DNA of 64,000 nt from Elysia chlorotica (GCA_003991915.1 RQTK01000104.1:86955-150954), one strand, 5' to 3'. Shown: positions 24,901-35,590, numbered from the stretch's first letter. The notes: generated by a model from the sequence alone, not told the origin. A program made the numbers and translations.

Positions 24901-27658
24901 TATGACAGAAAAGGAGCTCGAGGATTACCTTTACAAGAAATCCTTGGAAATTGAACCAAGGGATGGGAAACCTCAGAGGAATGTAAGATTTTTTGAAATT
25001 TTTATTTTCTTTTAAGTCAGACAAAATATTTTTTTCTACTTTGTTTTGCAACATTCTCTGATTGTTACTTGTGATAAATGGGAAAATATCTATGGATGAT
25101 TGATATTCGAAGTAATCATTGTTATCATTTTTTTATTATATGTGACATAATCGTATATTAATTTTCTGTCTCGTTGGTCTGAATATGTCAAAAAGTCATT
25201 CTGTATAAATGTTTTGAGATGATTATATTGACATTTACTCTTGAAGGCCTTTGTTTGAGTGGATACAAATCATCTTCTTTGTTCCATTCAAATTAAGGGA
25301 ACACCAATTCCTTATCTTCATCTCGTACTGAATTTGAGTTCTTTTTCCCCCCCCCCCCCCACACACACACACACACACACAACACACACCATTTGCAGTT
25401 ATTTCTTTTTCTTTTTTTCTTTTACTCCAATATTGTTATTTATTGATGTTTGGTTACAGTGCACAGTTTTATTGAGCAAAAATATTTTAATTGAATTATA
25501 GATTCAGAACATCTTATACACCAAGAATAGCAACAAAAATGTTTCACGGGATGTTTCTCTTACTTTATTACACAGAATGAAGAAATGTCCAAATTAACAC
25601 AAAATAAAAGAAAAAGAAAATGAATTGACTCTAATGGAAAGTAATCATGGGCAAGGTAGTTAATGAAGGTATTATTAATTAAATGAAGTCGTAATTAAAA
25701 TATGCACTATACTTATATGTCTGAACTTTCCTTTTCTTACTATTTGCATCCATCTTCCAGCAAAAGGTGTTCTTGAATTATTCTCTGAAGTCTCCGGGCA
25801 TCAAGCCCAGCAGTTCCCAGAGACATGGCAGCAGCACCAAAAGCAACACCGTCCCTCCTTTGCCCAAGATGTCAGAGGAGGACGACTCGCCTCACTCAAC
25901 TCCAACTTCCCCCAACAAGCCTCAAAGTCCAATGACCATGGCCAGCAGTGTCAATAGCGTTTTTGCCAACTCTCCTGGTAAGTAAATGTGGAAATAGAGA
26001 GAAAAGCAATTAATTTTAAGTTTTGAAAGGTCAAAAAAGTTTTTGTTGATGAAAGAGAAAAACAATGGATTTTATGGATATGCACTTTATCCTAGATGAA
26101 CCAGTTTATTCACATGTAGAAAAGTGTTTAAATATTGTGTACTCACATCACTTAACCTTTTCCCACCATTCCACAAACATGTTGTGCAGATTGATTCGCT
26201 CTTGTGCCGGTGCATGTTTGCATCGAACTGCTCACCGATGATTTTGAAATAACAAATATCAAAGCTTTTGCCTTTTCTTTAAAATTCCACACAAAAAAAG
26301 TGTGTACTCAAGGAATAGGCCTCAAATCAACCAATGTGAAAAAGTTAAATGACTTCATGTTTTTCAAATATTTATTCATATAAGTTGTTCTTTTTCAGTT
26401 TTATTTTACATTTTCTGCAACCCTAATTAAAAACTTTAACAGAATTAAAATAAAGTACAATTTTAAATTCATTTGATATTAATTCATAATTGAGAGGGCC
26501 GCGGTTGAGCAATGGTTAGGGTGTTGGGGCCACCTTTTTGAAGGTGGCTTCCAAATTGTGAGGGAAATTGAGAAAATGAATTTATAGGGTCAGGACTCAA
26601 CATTTTTAGGTTGGTATATTGGACAGTTAGGTATAAAATGCAAAATATGATATCAGAGATTAATTGGAATACTGTATGATTGCCAATTTTTTGTTTTTAA
26701 TTGTGTGTGTTTAATTCTGCCATTCAGGCATATTAGCTGTAGATGATGCAATCAACTTTGTATTGAAATACATTTAAGATCTATACCAATGGGATTTTAT
26801 TAATGAAAAAGCCTTTACAGAATTAATACAATCTCTATTACAGGATTATGTGATTGGTTAAGTCTCAAAAGTTTAGATTTTTTAATGTGTTTTGATACTT
26901 ACTTCATTTAGTTTTCTTTTTCACTTCGCTTTTCATCATACGTAGGAGCTATTTCTTATGTGAAAATAGGTCAATTATAAAGGAAATTCATTTGATTATT
27001 AGAAATATAAAGACAAAGATGTCATCACTTGAAATATACTTTTTGTTTGTACTTATGATTCATATTGATAGAAAACGGTGGCAAAATAAAAAATGCCATG
27101 CACATTTGTCAAACTTACAATTTGGTAATACAGTTTTCTGAAAATTGACATTTGTATTTTTTTCCTTTCAATTCTGCAATAGAGCCAAGCTCAAGCCCCA
27201 GCCAAACAAGCATGATGCAGTTTCCTTCTTCACCGCCCTTCTCTACTGCCCATGAGCCCCCCGAGCTGCCAGAAATGCATGGAACTCCACCCCCACTCCC
27301 CCCTCGTCATGGCAAATCAACTGTGATGGCAGAAGCAATAGCAGCTGCTCCCCCCACACCACCCCCACGTGTAGATAGTGATAGGCCCCCACCAGTACCT
27401 CCTCGAAGAGATTCAATGCCCAGTTCAGCGCTTGCTCGCTCCCACAGCATGTCACATCCCCGCAGTGCAGCAATTTTGTCAAGCAGTGGTGGTGTAGTAC
27501 CTGCCCAAGCTTTCTTTCCAGGTGGTTCAAGTACCTTGCCCAGACATGGTTTGGAAAGGCACAGCTCAGAACGTAATTTTGTCAATGAGGAGAAGCCTGT
27601 ACTGCCTCCCAGGACATACCTTGCCCACTTGTCCCACCCACGGAATCAAACAAGCTAG
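3840..27658 (+). CDS. SOS1: Son of sevenless (SOS), Ras/Rac guanine-nucleotide exchange factor, complete, 24 coding exons
   Basis: This is the exchange factor that carries receptor tyrosine kinase signals to Ras at the plasma membrane, normally recruited by GRB2. Exons: 3840-3938, 6243-6515, 6706-6789, 9008-9088, 9462-9656, 10298-10435, 10784-10894, 11810-11908, 12718-12842, 13077-13204, 14637-14822, 16939-17059, 17425-17587, 17941-18074, 19020-19139, 19361-19517, 20049-20150, 21031-21186, 21461-21643, 22948-23065, 24007-24179, 24863-24982, 25761-25977, 27183-27658. They total 3,759 nt, giving 1,252 residues (human SOS1 has 1,333). All phases join without a stop. The start is the first in-frame ATG after a TAG at 3792-3794, with a purine at -3. 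Domain order is histone fold, DH, PH, REM, CDC25, proline-rich tail. Invertebrates usually have one SOS, so the vertebrate SOS1/SOS2 split does not apply; the symbol marks orthology only. Confidence 0.96.
3939..6242. other. SOS intron 1 background
   Basis: Apart from the SINE at 4451-4705 this intron is AT-rich, with TCTAGATCTAGA-type palindromes near 4165-4190 and 4772-4795. The short open frames are not supported by any family similarity. Confidence 0.6.
4451..4705 (-). mobile_element. Full-length tRNA-derived SINE with 11-bp target duplication
   Basis: On the minus strand it begins with a tRNA-like head (GGGGGCAGCGGTGGTCCAGG, then a B box from the complement of 'ggattcaaact'), continues through the core complementary to 'acaagacagggcgggg', and ends with TTAAACCAACCCAACC. 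The direct repeat 'agtagtacatg' flanks it at 4440-4450 and 4706-4716 without mismatch. It lies in SOS intron 1 and is the clearest full-length copy here. Confidence 0.88.
6790..9007. other. SOS intron 3, no recognisable content
   Basis: This 2.2-kb AT-rich intron has a G-rich run at 7969-7987. I see no exon, RNA gene or clear transposon in it. The 167-residue open frame at 8306-8809 on the minus strand has no family features. Confidence 0.6.
9462..12842 (+). CDS. SOS1: SOS exons 5-9: Dbl-homology (RhoGEF) domain (residues 180-402)
   Basis: The DH domain acts on Rac-type GTPases and, in SOS, also blocks the distal Ras site when autoinhibited. Visible landmarks are [20 protein letters not shown] (exon 5), [14 protein letters not shown] helix [17 protein letters not shown] (exon 6), [11 protein letters not shown] (exon 7), and [20 protein letters not shown] (exon 8), the conserved DH core helix. 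Exon 9 ends in phase 2. The acidic stretch in exon 5 ([10 protein letters not shown]) matches the linker between histone fold and DH in human SOS. About 900-bp introns flank exon 8 and hold only AT-rich sequence. Confidence 0.93.
13077..17059 (+). CDS. SOS1: SOS exons 10-12: helical linker and PH domain (residues 402-547)
   Basis: The PH domain binds phosphoinositides and phosphatidic acid at the membrane. Exon 10 gives the linker with SIEGWDGKD and CSEFIM. Exon 11 begins the PH domain with [22 protein letters not shown] and [16 protein letters not shown]. Exon 12 ends it with [18 protein letters not shown] and the invariant C-terminal helix tryptophan in [14 protein letters not shown]. Intron 11 (14823-16938) contains the hAT-type element at 15242. 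The splice between exons 10 and 11 makes a split Glu codon (g|ag), as the family alignment requires. Confidence 0.93.
13365..13752. repeat. Possible inverted-repeat element in SOS intron 10
   Basis: 'aacccttcccttaccatt' at about 13368-13387 is roughly inverted by 'ggtaatggaagggtt' at 13735-13749. The 380-bp spacing fits a small MITE, but I found no convincing target duplication. Confidence 0.3.
15242..16630. mobile_element. Non-autonomous hAT-like element, copy 1 (SOS intron 11)
   Basis: Starts 'cacggatgccact' and ends 'aggtggcatccctg', an imperfect terminal inverted repeat of the CAGGGATGCC type. The interior matches the copy at 30613-31880 over most of its length (shared 'gcactgcagttg', 'tcatcca..tcctcg', 'gacaaattgatt', 'atctgactcag', 'aagagaaacaactc'). 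No transposase frame is visible. The flanks show no clean target duplication, so it is probably the older copy. Confidence 0.75.
17425..19517 (+). CDS. SOS1: SOS exons 13-16: PH-REM linker and Ras exchanger motif (residues 548-738)
   Basis: REM supports the catalytic domain and forms part of the allosteric Ras-GTP site. Exon 13 is the linker with ENIIFEEN. Exon 14 opens REM with [20 protein letters not shown] and [16 protein letters not shown]. Exon 15 gives [10 protein letters not shown] and [14 protein letters not shown]. Exon 16 gives [16 protein letters not shown] and [12 protein letters not shown]. Exon 14 ends at 18074 with a U12-type donor, and exon 15 follows a matching U12 branch site (see separate entry). 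Confidence 0.94.
18075..19019 (+). other. Probable U12-type (minor spliceosome) intron, SOS intron 14
   Basis: The donor reads gtatccttcg, matching the U12 5' splice site RTATCCTT exactly over eight bases. CCTTAAC at 19004-19010 matches the U12 branch-site consensus, with the branch A about 10 nt before the AG at 19018-19019. No long pyrimidine tract precedes the AG. The intron is phase 2, splitting an Arg codon (cg|t). All the other introns I placed have ordinary U2-type donors. Confidence 0.85.
20049..24982 (+). CDS. SOS1: SOS exons 17-22: CDC25 catalytic RasGEF domain (residues 739-1022)
   Basis: This domain opens the Ras nucleotide site by inserting a helical hairpin. Landmarks are [19 protein letters not shown] (exons 17/18), [20 protein letters not shown] with PSELVG (exon 18), [14 protein letters not shown] and NFNGVLEI (exon 19), [11 protein letters not shown] (residues 913-923, exon 20), [15 protein letters not shown] and [18 protein letters not shown] (exon 21), and [12 protein letters not shown] (exon 22). 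Every segment that contacts Ras in the human enzyme is present, so the protein is expected to be active. Intron 18 starts with GC. Confidence 0.95.
20360..20421. repeat. Perfect 31-bp tandem duplication
   Basis: The 31-bp unit starting 'ctctttactcataaggcc' occurs at 20360-20390 and again at 20391-20421 without mismatch, inside SOS intron 17. It looks recent. Confidence 0.9.
21187..21460 (+). other. GC-AG intron, SOS intron 18
   Basis: The conserved alignment needs the junction ...FSTN|FTYWLE..., which places the donor at aat|gcaagt (21186/21187). No GT donor nearby keeps the frame and the family sequence. The acceptor is a normal ttttttccag. GC-AG introns are a small known class of U2-type introns. 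Confidence 0.85.
21845..21946. repeat. Compound (GTA)n-(GCA)n trinucleotide repeat
   Basis: About 18 GTA units (21845-21899) run into about 15 GCA/CAG units (21900-21946), in SOS intron 19. Long alanine, threonine or valine runs in open frames here are artefacts. Confidence 0.95.
22019..22564. repeat. 64-bp direct repeats flanking a 418-bp GC-richer insert
   Basis: The 64-bp sequence starting 'acaagaacataatttctcat' occurs identically at 22019-22082 and 22501-22564. Between them (22083-22500) is CpG-containing sequence unlike the AT-rich intron around it. I do not recognise the insert. It could be a partial tandem duplication, an insertion with an unusually long duplication, or an assembly join of two haplotypes. 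Confidence 0.85.
23217..23330 (-). mobile_element. Possible decayed SINE remnant in SOS intron 20
   Basis: 'gtgctaccacagagggacag', 'ggggataccaggact' and 'tctcattatactaag' follow the order of the SINE core, but similarity is low and both ends are missing. Confidence 0.35.
24271..24502 (-). mobile_element. tRNA-derived SINE with perfect 13-bp target duplication
   Basis: The copy is complete from the 3' tail (plus-strand 'gttgagttggtttaac') to the tRNA-like head (plus-strand 'ttttgcgtcggaagccgatg'). The 13-bp repeat 'caaaggcttgagt' lies at 24258-24270 and 24503-24515. It is in SOS intron 21, antisense to the gene. Confidence 0.88.
25349..25388. repeat. C run followed by (CA)n
   Basis: About 12 C then about 10 CA units in SOS intron 22. 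The C-run length is unreliable in any assembly. Confidence 0.9.
25761..27658 (+). CDS. SOS1: SOS exons 23-24: proline-rich GRB2-binding tail (residues 1023-1252)
   Basis: The tail binds SH3 domains of GRB2/Drk. Exon 23 starts with [15 protein letters not shown], matching YSYPLKSPGVRPS of human SOS1, and is rich in Ser and Pro. The last exon encodes four proline-arginine SH3 ligands: PPPLPPR (1130-1136), PPTPPPR (1151-1157), PPPVPPR (1163-1169) and PVLPPR (1233-1238). The stop is TAG at 27656-27658. The tail is about 80 residues shorter than in human SOS1. Overlapping open frames on the minus strand here are shadows of the proline-rich coding strand. Confidence 0.93.
26152..26348. mobile_element. 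piggyBac-like MITE, copy 1 (TTAA-flanked)
   Basis: Bounded by TTAA at 26152-26155 and 26345-26348. The ends are inverted: TTAACCTTTTCCCA on the left, and the complement of the right end reads TTAACTTTTTCACA. The interior 'ttttgaaataacaaatatcaaagc' region (in two parts) matches the second copy at 63657-63840. No coding capacity. It lies in SOS intron 23. Confidence 0.7.
26495..26560 (+). mobile_element. Possible isolated tRNA-like SINE head
   Basis: 'ggccgcggttgagcaatggttagggtgttg' (in one A-box-like block) resembles the 5' half of SINE heads. The B box is degraded and no family tail follows. This is a weak call. Confidence 0.3.
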
Positions 27659-30604
27659 CTGAGGGCCATAAGATGGCTCTTTGTAATGGGTGATTCCTTG
27701 CTTTGAAAAAAAACAACAAAAGAACATGAGAAATGTGGTCACTAATACTTGTTCATTCAGCATCATCACAAAGACTGAGGCTGTGTGTAATGTAATGTGC
27801 TTAGCTTATTGCCCCAAACTGCTTGCTGGCATGCACTTTGCAGTGCTATGGATCACAAAATCAAATGTGAAAGCTGGACAGTTTACAGAAGTTTTTACAA
27901 ACCAGCAGGTTCAACTGTGTGTCCGGTGCTTAAGAGTGAGGCAAGCCTTTATAGGCTGATTGCAGTTTCCAATATATTTCTTTCCATTATTCATGTATAT
28001 GGGCAATATGCAGATGGAAAGTCAGCTGCAGGAATCAGCAAGATGGAAAAATCATGTAGCCATTAACATGTCCTGGTTTATGATTTTGCACACATGTGCA
28101 ATGATCTTGTTGCCTTTATTGATATCATCCATGTGTAGAGGTGAGAGAGATGTGATTGTATTAAGTTTTATTTTACCAGTTAATGATAGATTTATAATAC
28201 AAAACTTATCCAGAAAAGTGTTGAATAACCTTCCTTCTTTGTTTTTGTTGCTTAAATAAATATAACATTTTTTCTTTGTATTTAAAATGGCAAAGTTGCT
28301 TAATGATACTTATAGCATTCATGGAATAAGAAAATTAATGTGCATTTTTTTTCTGCAAGGGCGTATAATGAAAAAGTTACACAGACGCTCAAACTATTGA
28401 TTCATCTAGTTTTCATCCAATTGAAGAGCTCAAGTAGTAGCCTTGGAATTTGTTTTTATATTTAGAAAATGAATTCTGGTAGTGAGTTTATTTTAAAAGA
28501 GCAAAGAGGCTAGCTCATATATGGTGACTTGGTCCTGTAATGTTTGTTTGATGTAAGATTATAAATTATGTAGTGAAAATCAATATTCCTATTAGACTTC
28601 AGCATATTTGCCTCAGATTTTGTAATTCTGGTTGTTAAATTACATTTTTGTCTTGGTCCTGAAGAATAATTGTGTTCCTTTACCGAAAGAAGATATGTTA
28701 GTGATTAAAATTTTTAATAAGAAAATATTTTATTTTTTAACTTTTCAAAATAGGTTACATTGTGTCATTTATTGATTGATTAAAAGAGGCAGTGTGTTCT
28801 TCATAAACCGGTGCCATTCTCATTCAGCCTGCCATGTCAGTGAATTTTGTATCTTTTCAATGAGGGCTTTTTTAGGGTTGTTTTTTTCTTTAGGAGAGAG
28901 CGGCTTTTTGTAACTAGGGATGGTGAAATAACTGCTTATGAAGTGTAGCAATTGCTTGCTACTTATGAATTTTTTGTTTATATCTTTTTATTCAGTTGCT
29001 TCAAACTGTGATTTTTTAAGCTTTCCTGTTAGTTATGTATTTTGCAATTCTGTGAACTTATTTGTTAGTCTAGTTCACAGCGCCTCTTAGAAAATCCTGA
29101 ATGTAAAAAAAATATATGTTGGTAGAATAAATCTACTAAAAAAAAAGCCCTTGGCAGTGGTGCAGGAAGTCTATGGAAGGTTGATTGGGGGCTTTCACCT
29201 CACAAGCATTTTATCTAGTGAGATGCCAGACAAAGAGACAACTTTCAACTTGCCTGCCCTCCCCCCAGGTGTGGGCATGGCTAGCCTATGCTCAACTTGT
29301 CTACTTTTTGTGCAGTAGTATTGGCTGTATTGCCCTAGCACTAGCCATTGCCAACAATTGAAACATCATGTTTGGTGAAGCCATTGCAGGCATCCTTGTT
29401 TGCAGAGTGATTTGATTGTGAATTAGGAGTAAGGATTTGGTTCTTAAACGTATCCTATCTGAGATTCATTAGCATCTTACTTGCATAGCTCTGACCGTAG
29501 TGGGTGCATTATCATAGCCTTTCTTGTGACCATTCTGTTTTGCTTGATGGGCATCAGATTGGGAATTAATGAATTCTTAAAGGATTTTCAAATTTACATC
29601 AACTGAAAAGTCTTAAAATAAATTGAATGTCATAGAAAAATCTGAGAAGTTAAGGGGAGAGTCAAAAATGTGCATTGTGTCGCATGATTTCGTAAGTCTT
29701 GGTTAAAGATGGTAGATGGAACCTAGCACAGCGCATGAACCATTTGGTTGGGCATAGACATAAATCCTTCAGGTTTCTCTTTTACACATTTCTTTAGAGT
29801 CAAGACCCCTCCATTCACCTTCCCATGAACCTAGTATCATGCTGAACACTGACCAACGAGTTCAATGATTATTGGTGGAGACCACTTCTTTTTAAATTAA
29901 CTTTTATGGGATAAAAAAAAATGAACCAGTTATGCTTGATGTAAGTTTTCAAATAGGTGTGGAAACTTAAGGAAGTAGCAGCTGCTCATAGTTGTCCATA
30001 TTTTAATTCCATTTTATGCTATTGTGTTATTTTGGTGTTTTTTCCATAGAATTAACTCATCCAATGATCACAGGGTGCAGTTAGATCTGTAGGCTGGACA
30101 AAGTTCTAGAATACATTTTGGGACATTATGCGAAAGACATTGATGTGCTGTGGTTCCAGATTTGTACTTTCTGGGCTCAGAGTCATAAAATCAAAGCAAC
30201 AGTATCCCATCAACATTTCTTTCCTACTTATGTTGCTTTGAGCACTTCAGGGGCATTGTACACATCAGTGCATCATCTAAAAAAAATTTGAAATTGCATC
30301 AAATTTATCTTTGAAATAATTATGATAAAGATATATTGAGCTTTTTACATGATTTGCTTGTTATGATTTTAAGAATAGTGCCTTTCTTTTGATCTGTCCT
30401 TTTGAGATCAAGCAGTCCCTTTTATTTAATATTTGTCTACCTGTATTTTCTATGACTTAGAATTAAAGTTCTTGGTATAGCCCTTGAAATTGACTTTAAA
30501 TAAAATCTGGTCAAGTTTCTTTCAATTTTCCTGCTATAAGTAATTCAGATTTTAATTTCCATTTTACAGTGACCTATTTATCTTTCCATTAATTATAATG
30601 AGCT
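27659..30604 (+). other. SOS 3' UTR and downstream sequence
   Basis: No conserved coding sequence follows the SOS stop. AATAAA at 28255-28260, about 600 nt after the stop, is the first good poly(A) signal, with another near 29126. The real 3' end cannot be fixed from sequence. Several short open frames here have no family features. Confidence 0.5.
28255..28260 (+). terminator. Candidate SOS poly(A) signal
   Basis: A canonical AATAAA hexamer in AT-rich sequence after the SOS stop codon, followed by a T-rich stretch. Later AATAAA copies exist, so use of this one is uncertain. Confidence 0.35.
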
Positions 30605-30612
30605 TAATGTCA

Positions 30613-31880
30613 CAGGGATGCCACTTTTCCGGAATTTCGGAAATATAATTTGGGTCTGTATCCTCCGGTAATCTTTCTATCTGAGTCTAATGTTGGCAAA
30701 ACACTTATTTTCGAAAATCACACTGTATTTATTTTTCCTGGAAACACTTTATTGTTACTAATTGCGGTTTGGCCTACATGAGCTTAGATCCACAGTGACA
30801 AAGACCATTGTTTTTTTTTGTTTTTTCTTCAAATGGCTTATGAGAGGTTGTCGAACAGAAAAAGAAATTAAGTTTTGCTAGTACAGAAAAGAAAAGTAAA
30901 GAAGAATGTTTATGGACATGCAATGTCTTTTCATATTTTTATTTTTTTTTTATTTTCATAGCATTATTTTTTCAGTATTGGCACTGCAGTTGATCTCATC
31001 CAGGTTACAGTCACTGATACTAATCTCTAGTTTATCTGATCGACATCATTTATTCTTCCGAATAGTACCGATCTGTCCATTTTCATCAAATCCTCGGTGT
31101 CTTTTTCGACAAATTGATTCTTGCTGGAGTGTTTGATCTGACTCAGATTTTTTTACTAATATAAGGATGGAACCTCTACCGAACCGTTCTAAGATTGTTG
31201 ATAGTTAACTTAGCGAATGATCATCGCTCTAGTCTTATAACAACAAAAAATGGATCTAGATCTTGATCTAGCTAAGGCAAGATTTAACCGAGATGTATCT
31301 TATATGATAGCAACATTGTATTGGACTATCAGTTCTGCTAATATATAAATTAATTTTTTAAACATTTATTCTAAATCTACATTTGGATTTCTGCTAATGT
31401 TTCGGTCTGATATTCTCATGCTTTGCTCCAATATTTTGTTAAAGAGAAACAACTCCATTTTTTTTCTTCATGAAAGGCACACTGCCCATTTGAAATTTTA
31501 CCAAAATTCTCATCAATGTGAAATTAGATCAGATTTAGAGTAAAAATAAAATTCGTTGACACAAATTTTGATACATAACATATAAAAAAAAAAGTACATG
31601 TATAATCTAAAGGTCTAAAATGAACCCAGTAAAGAAGAAAATCTGTTGTACCTTTTGTTTACCGGCAAATGTCTGTTAATGAGTAATAGTTAATGTATTA
31701 CATCTATTTCCTGTAATAAATGTGACCATTTATCACCTCAGGGACCTTCTCAGAGCTTTTCTAGATGGACAAAAATCTTGAATTTTTATTCCCAGGGGGG
31801 AGCGTCGCCCCCCTAACCCTCTTCCATCAATTTCCCCAAACCTAGGTTTCGGAAATACTGACAGTGCGGAGTGGCATCCC
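30613..31880. mobile_element. Non-autonomous hAT element, copy 2, perfect 8-bp target duplication
   Basis: The left end is CAGGGATGCCACT and the right end is AGTGGCATCCC, giving an 11-bp perfect inverted repeat. The 8-bp repeat TAATGTCA lies directly outside at 30605-30612 and 31881-31888. An 8-bp duplication with CAGGG-type ends is the hAT hallmark. At 1,268 bp with no transposase frame it must have been moved by an enzyme encoded elsewhere. Confidence 0.9.
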
Positions 31881-31888
31881 TAATGTCA

Positions 31889-34800
31889 GAAAATACCAAT
31901 AATGAGGATGAGGTTGCAGATTTAAGCACTTTTATGGACATGCCATAATAAACACTAAAGCTTAAGAGATTTTTCATAGTTTAAAACAATATGTTTGTTT
32001 TGTTTTTTTTTATAAATTCTATTAGAAGTGGAATTTTTTAAAGCAGTAAGTAAAAACAATTCCAGTAGTAATTTCCTAAGAGTTTTTTATTGTCTAAATA
32101 ATTGTGTGTGAACGTTGCAACATCATTAACTCTCTGTCTGTAATTACTGCTCAAGGCAGAAATACTCGTAGGTCTGTACCCTTTGGTTTCCTAAGATAAA
32201 TAAGTGTGGTGGACTAAGAAAGTTTGACTAACTTTGATAACTTAAATTTGGCTCAACATTATTACATCTTAAAATATTCGGAAAGTATAAAGTGTTTCAT
32301 GCTCAGTATAAACTTGAACATGGTACCAACATCTATAAATGATCCATCGTGACTAATAACCTTTTTTTCCCTGGCCAATACACATGTCTAAAGGGTAAAG
32401 TGCACCATAATTTGGCAAGGTATGAAGAACTTTCGAAAAAAATTATATTGATTCAATCGTATTTACTGATGCTACTGTATGGGCAAGGACGAGGCTAGTT
32501 AATATTTTGCTGTTGTAGAGGTTCAACCTAGAGAGATGATTTTAGTGTGAATGCCTCCATCAAAATAACCAAGGGCCTTTATTTTTAAGACCAATTGCAA
32601 TGTTTCAAATTTATGCAAGGTGAAAGCATGCAAACTGTTGATTTATTTCAAGCCTAAATTATCATTATTGTTCTGCTCTATTTCACAATCATGTAAGTTC
32701 TAAAATAATCTTATTTCACTTTGGATAAGAATGCTTGTTACGTTTTCAAACTCTAAATGATTTTAGTGATTTGCTGATAGCAGGTTGAGATATTTTCCCA
32801 TTACTCTTCAGAAAAGGCAAAAGCTTACTCAAATATTTATTATAGTCAGAGGGTACGTAAAAGGCACTCTACTTAAAAAGATGTAAAAGTTTAAATATGT
32901 AAAGAGATGAATTATGGAGATTCAAGCACTAGCTGTTGACACTCACTATTCATGTATATTTGTCAACCATATATAAGTGGATACCTCTCCATTTTAATTT
33001 TTTACAGGTTATCAGTCGTCAGTCAGCTGCTCTGCACTGTAAAATAAATCCATTTCTAAGTCATTCGCGAGCTCATTGTGTTTAGCCCCTTTACTTGAAA
33101 AAAAACAACATATGATGATTCTGATAATGCATTACAATGGTTTAGTGTGAATTCTGGTTTTGAATGTCATATTTATAAGAATCTTTACGAATTCAGTTTT
33201 GGCATGTATTCAAAATGAGCTAGGATATAAAAGATTTAAAACTAGCCAATTAGGTTAGGGTTACACTGCAACATTAAAAAAAGTATTTGTGCTATGTTGA
33301 AGATATATCCAGCTAAAAACTTACAGACCCTATAGGTATAACAAACAAATCCTGTTTTTGGTTTTTCAATATGAGATTCTAGGGGCTGAGATATAATCAG
33401 ATCCACAGGTTTCTTTTTAATTTAAAATCTATAACTTGTAGAGTTACATTCCTTGCCTTGGAGTGTTCAAAACCCCTGCCCACAAATATGTTATTTCTCT
33501 TGCTTTGGTTCAAGATAGTTGTGTTTTTTGTAATCAGATTTTTTTTTTCACATTTGCATCATGCCCTACTTCCAGAATCACTTTTGTCAAGCAAAATGAA
33601 TTGATATGCTACAGGAGACCAAGGACAAAAGTTGTAAATAAATATGTTAACGAAATTGGTTAGGGTGTGCCCAAGCTATCCTGTTGGTTTAATTGCAGAT
33701 GCTTGCTGCTTGGTTGCCATATATCTACTTTGTACATGTATTATGAATGTTGTTGAAACATTGTTTCATGTGGCTGTCTTCCATGCATTCACATTAAGTT
33801 GTTGCCCATCTATCTGAAAAATGACAAATTTATAAGAATTGTTTCATTAGATTCCTAAAATTAATTTTAAGAAACAATTAGAGGGAAATAGCTATTCATT
33901 GCATTAACAATAAAGTAGAGTAATTAGAATTTGGCAGTAACTTAGACATTTTTAACTATAGGAGAGTCCACTTAACCTATTTTGATTTCCCTCCCCCCTT
34001 CCCCTATTACTTTCGCTCTTGAAGTATAAATTAGATTGTTTCTTAAGATAAGTCTCTTTTAGTTTCAGGGGATAAAATAATCTTGCTTATAACAATGTGT
34101 TGAAAAGGTAGAATGTACTTCAAAAAAGTTTATAGGCCAAAAGAAAATATTTTTTGTTCAAATGATTTTGGTTTGAGAACATGTACTTCAAATGTGTTAA
34201 CCTTTTGTTCTTTTCTTTTTTCACTGTTCCAAATGATAGGAGATACATTTGAACACAAAAGCAAAACATTTTGAAAGTTTCTGTCAAAAGATAGTACATG
34301 TAACTAATAGGGAAAAAGCCAGTTATAGATTCTTCAAATGTTGAAATCTAAGACATAATAGGAGGGGTGGGGGATATGAAATGTTAGGTTTCAACTGTAG
34401 GCAATTGGTGACTAAAATTAGATCTATAAAGACTAGGTACGAGCAGCTAAATAAATGATCACATTGAGAGAGGGACAGGGGTGGAAAAGGTGTTCTTTAT
34501 ACTTAGCTTTTGAACCTCATTAATCATTGTGAAAGTAATTATTTACAAAAAAAGGGTTATGTTTGATTTTTACTTCCCATCTTAAGGCTATTTTTTATCT
34601 GGAACAATTTTGAGATAAGTGGACCCATGGAATTTAGCAGACTGTGTTCAACTTCAAGGTTCAATTTTTCTTTAAAGTTTTTGTTGCTATGAATAGCAGC
34701 TTTGAAAAAGCAAATCCATGCAGGGTTACCACTGTTAACTTTTAAAATAGGGTAATGTTAGTATATAGACTTTGCCCAAATGATTTATGTGATCAACCTA

Positions 34801-35580
34801 GCAATTTTCTCTGCAAGCAATCCTTTCAGTTGAACCTTTCAAAAAGCTTCCTCTTTCTCTGCCACAACAGCCAGTATTACTTGTGGCTCAAGTGTCAGTG
34901 ACAAGCTATAGCGAACAATATCCATAGGCAGACACATAGACCAGTGATCTCACTCATGCCAGCTGTGGCTTTTTTATGTTTGTTTGCTCTCAGCACAAGT
35001 ATTATTTCATCTTGTTGTGATAGATGTTGTCAATGTTAAAGAATTTACTGATGATGACCATAATGAAGATGTGCAATGGTGTATATTTTTCTCTCCCTTC
35101 CCCTTCCCCCAGACTCACCTTGTAGGAAATTGTAAATAAATACAAAAAATCCCTTAAGAACTTTGACATTTTTCTATTTATTTGCCATAGTTTATTAGAA
35201 TTGGTGTGCTTGTGAATGCGGGAGTGAGAGATATGTGTGTGTTAATTTATTTATTGGTGATATATTTGACTCATTGCTATTGGTGGAAGTTTGTAAGGGG
35301 TAGGATAGCAGGATCAATAATAATTGAATAGTATCAATAATATTGATGGCCACTGAAAGAGAATTGTTCTACCCAGTATTCAAAAAAAGAAAATATTGAA
35401 AACCACAGGCCTTTGTCGCTTGCCAGTTAGGGTAAAAAGCTATCTGGAGGTAAAGCATTTTTTTCAAATTCAAATTATTGTACTTAGTTTAATCAAGGAC
35501 GAAAAATTAGTATAAATCAACGAGCAAAAACAAAGTTTTAAGTTAGAATAAAAAGTTCATTATTTTTTACTAAATTTTGT
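31889..35580. other. AT-rich sequence without recognised genes
   Basis: Either distal SOS 3' UTR or intergenic DNA. I see no conserved protein, RNA gene or clear transposon. TGTAAATA (Pumilio-like) with AATAAA overlaps occurs near 33633 and 35132, which would suit UTR ends but proves nothing. Confidence 0.4.
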
Positions 35581-35590
35581 ATTTAGTAAG

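Noticed and set aside
27243..27585. Two minus-strand frames of over 90 residues opposite the last SOS exon
   Set aside because: Shadows of the proline-rich coding exon. They have no start context or family match.
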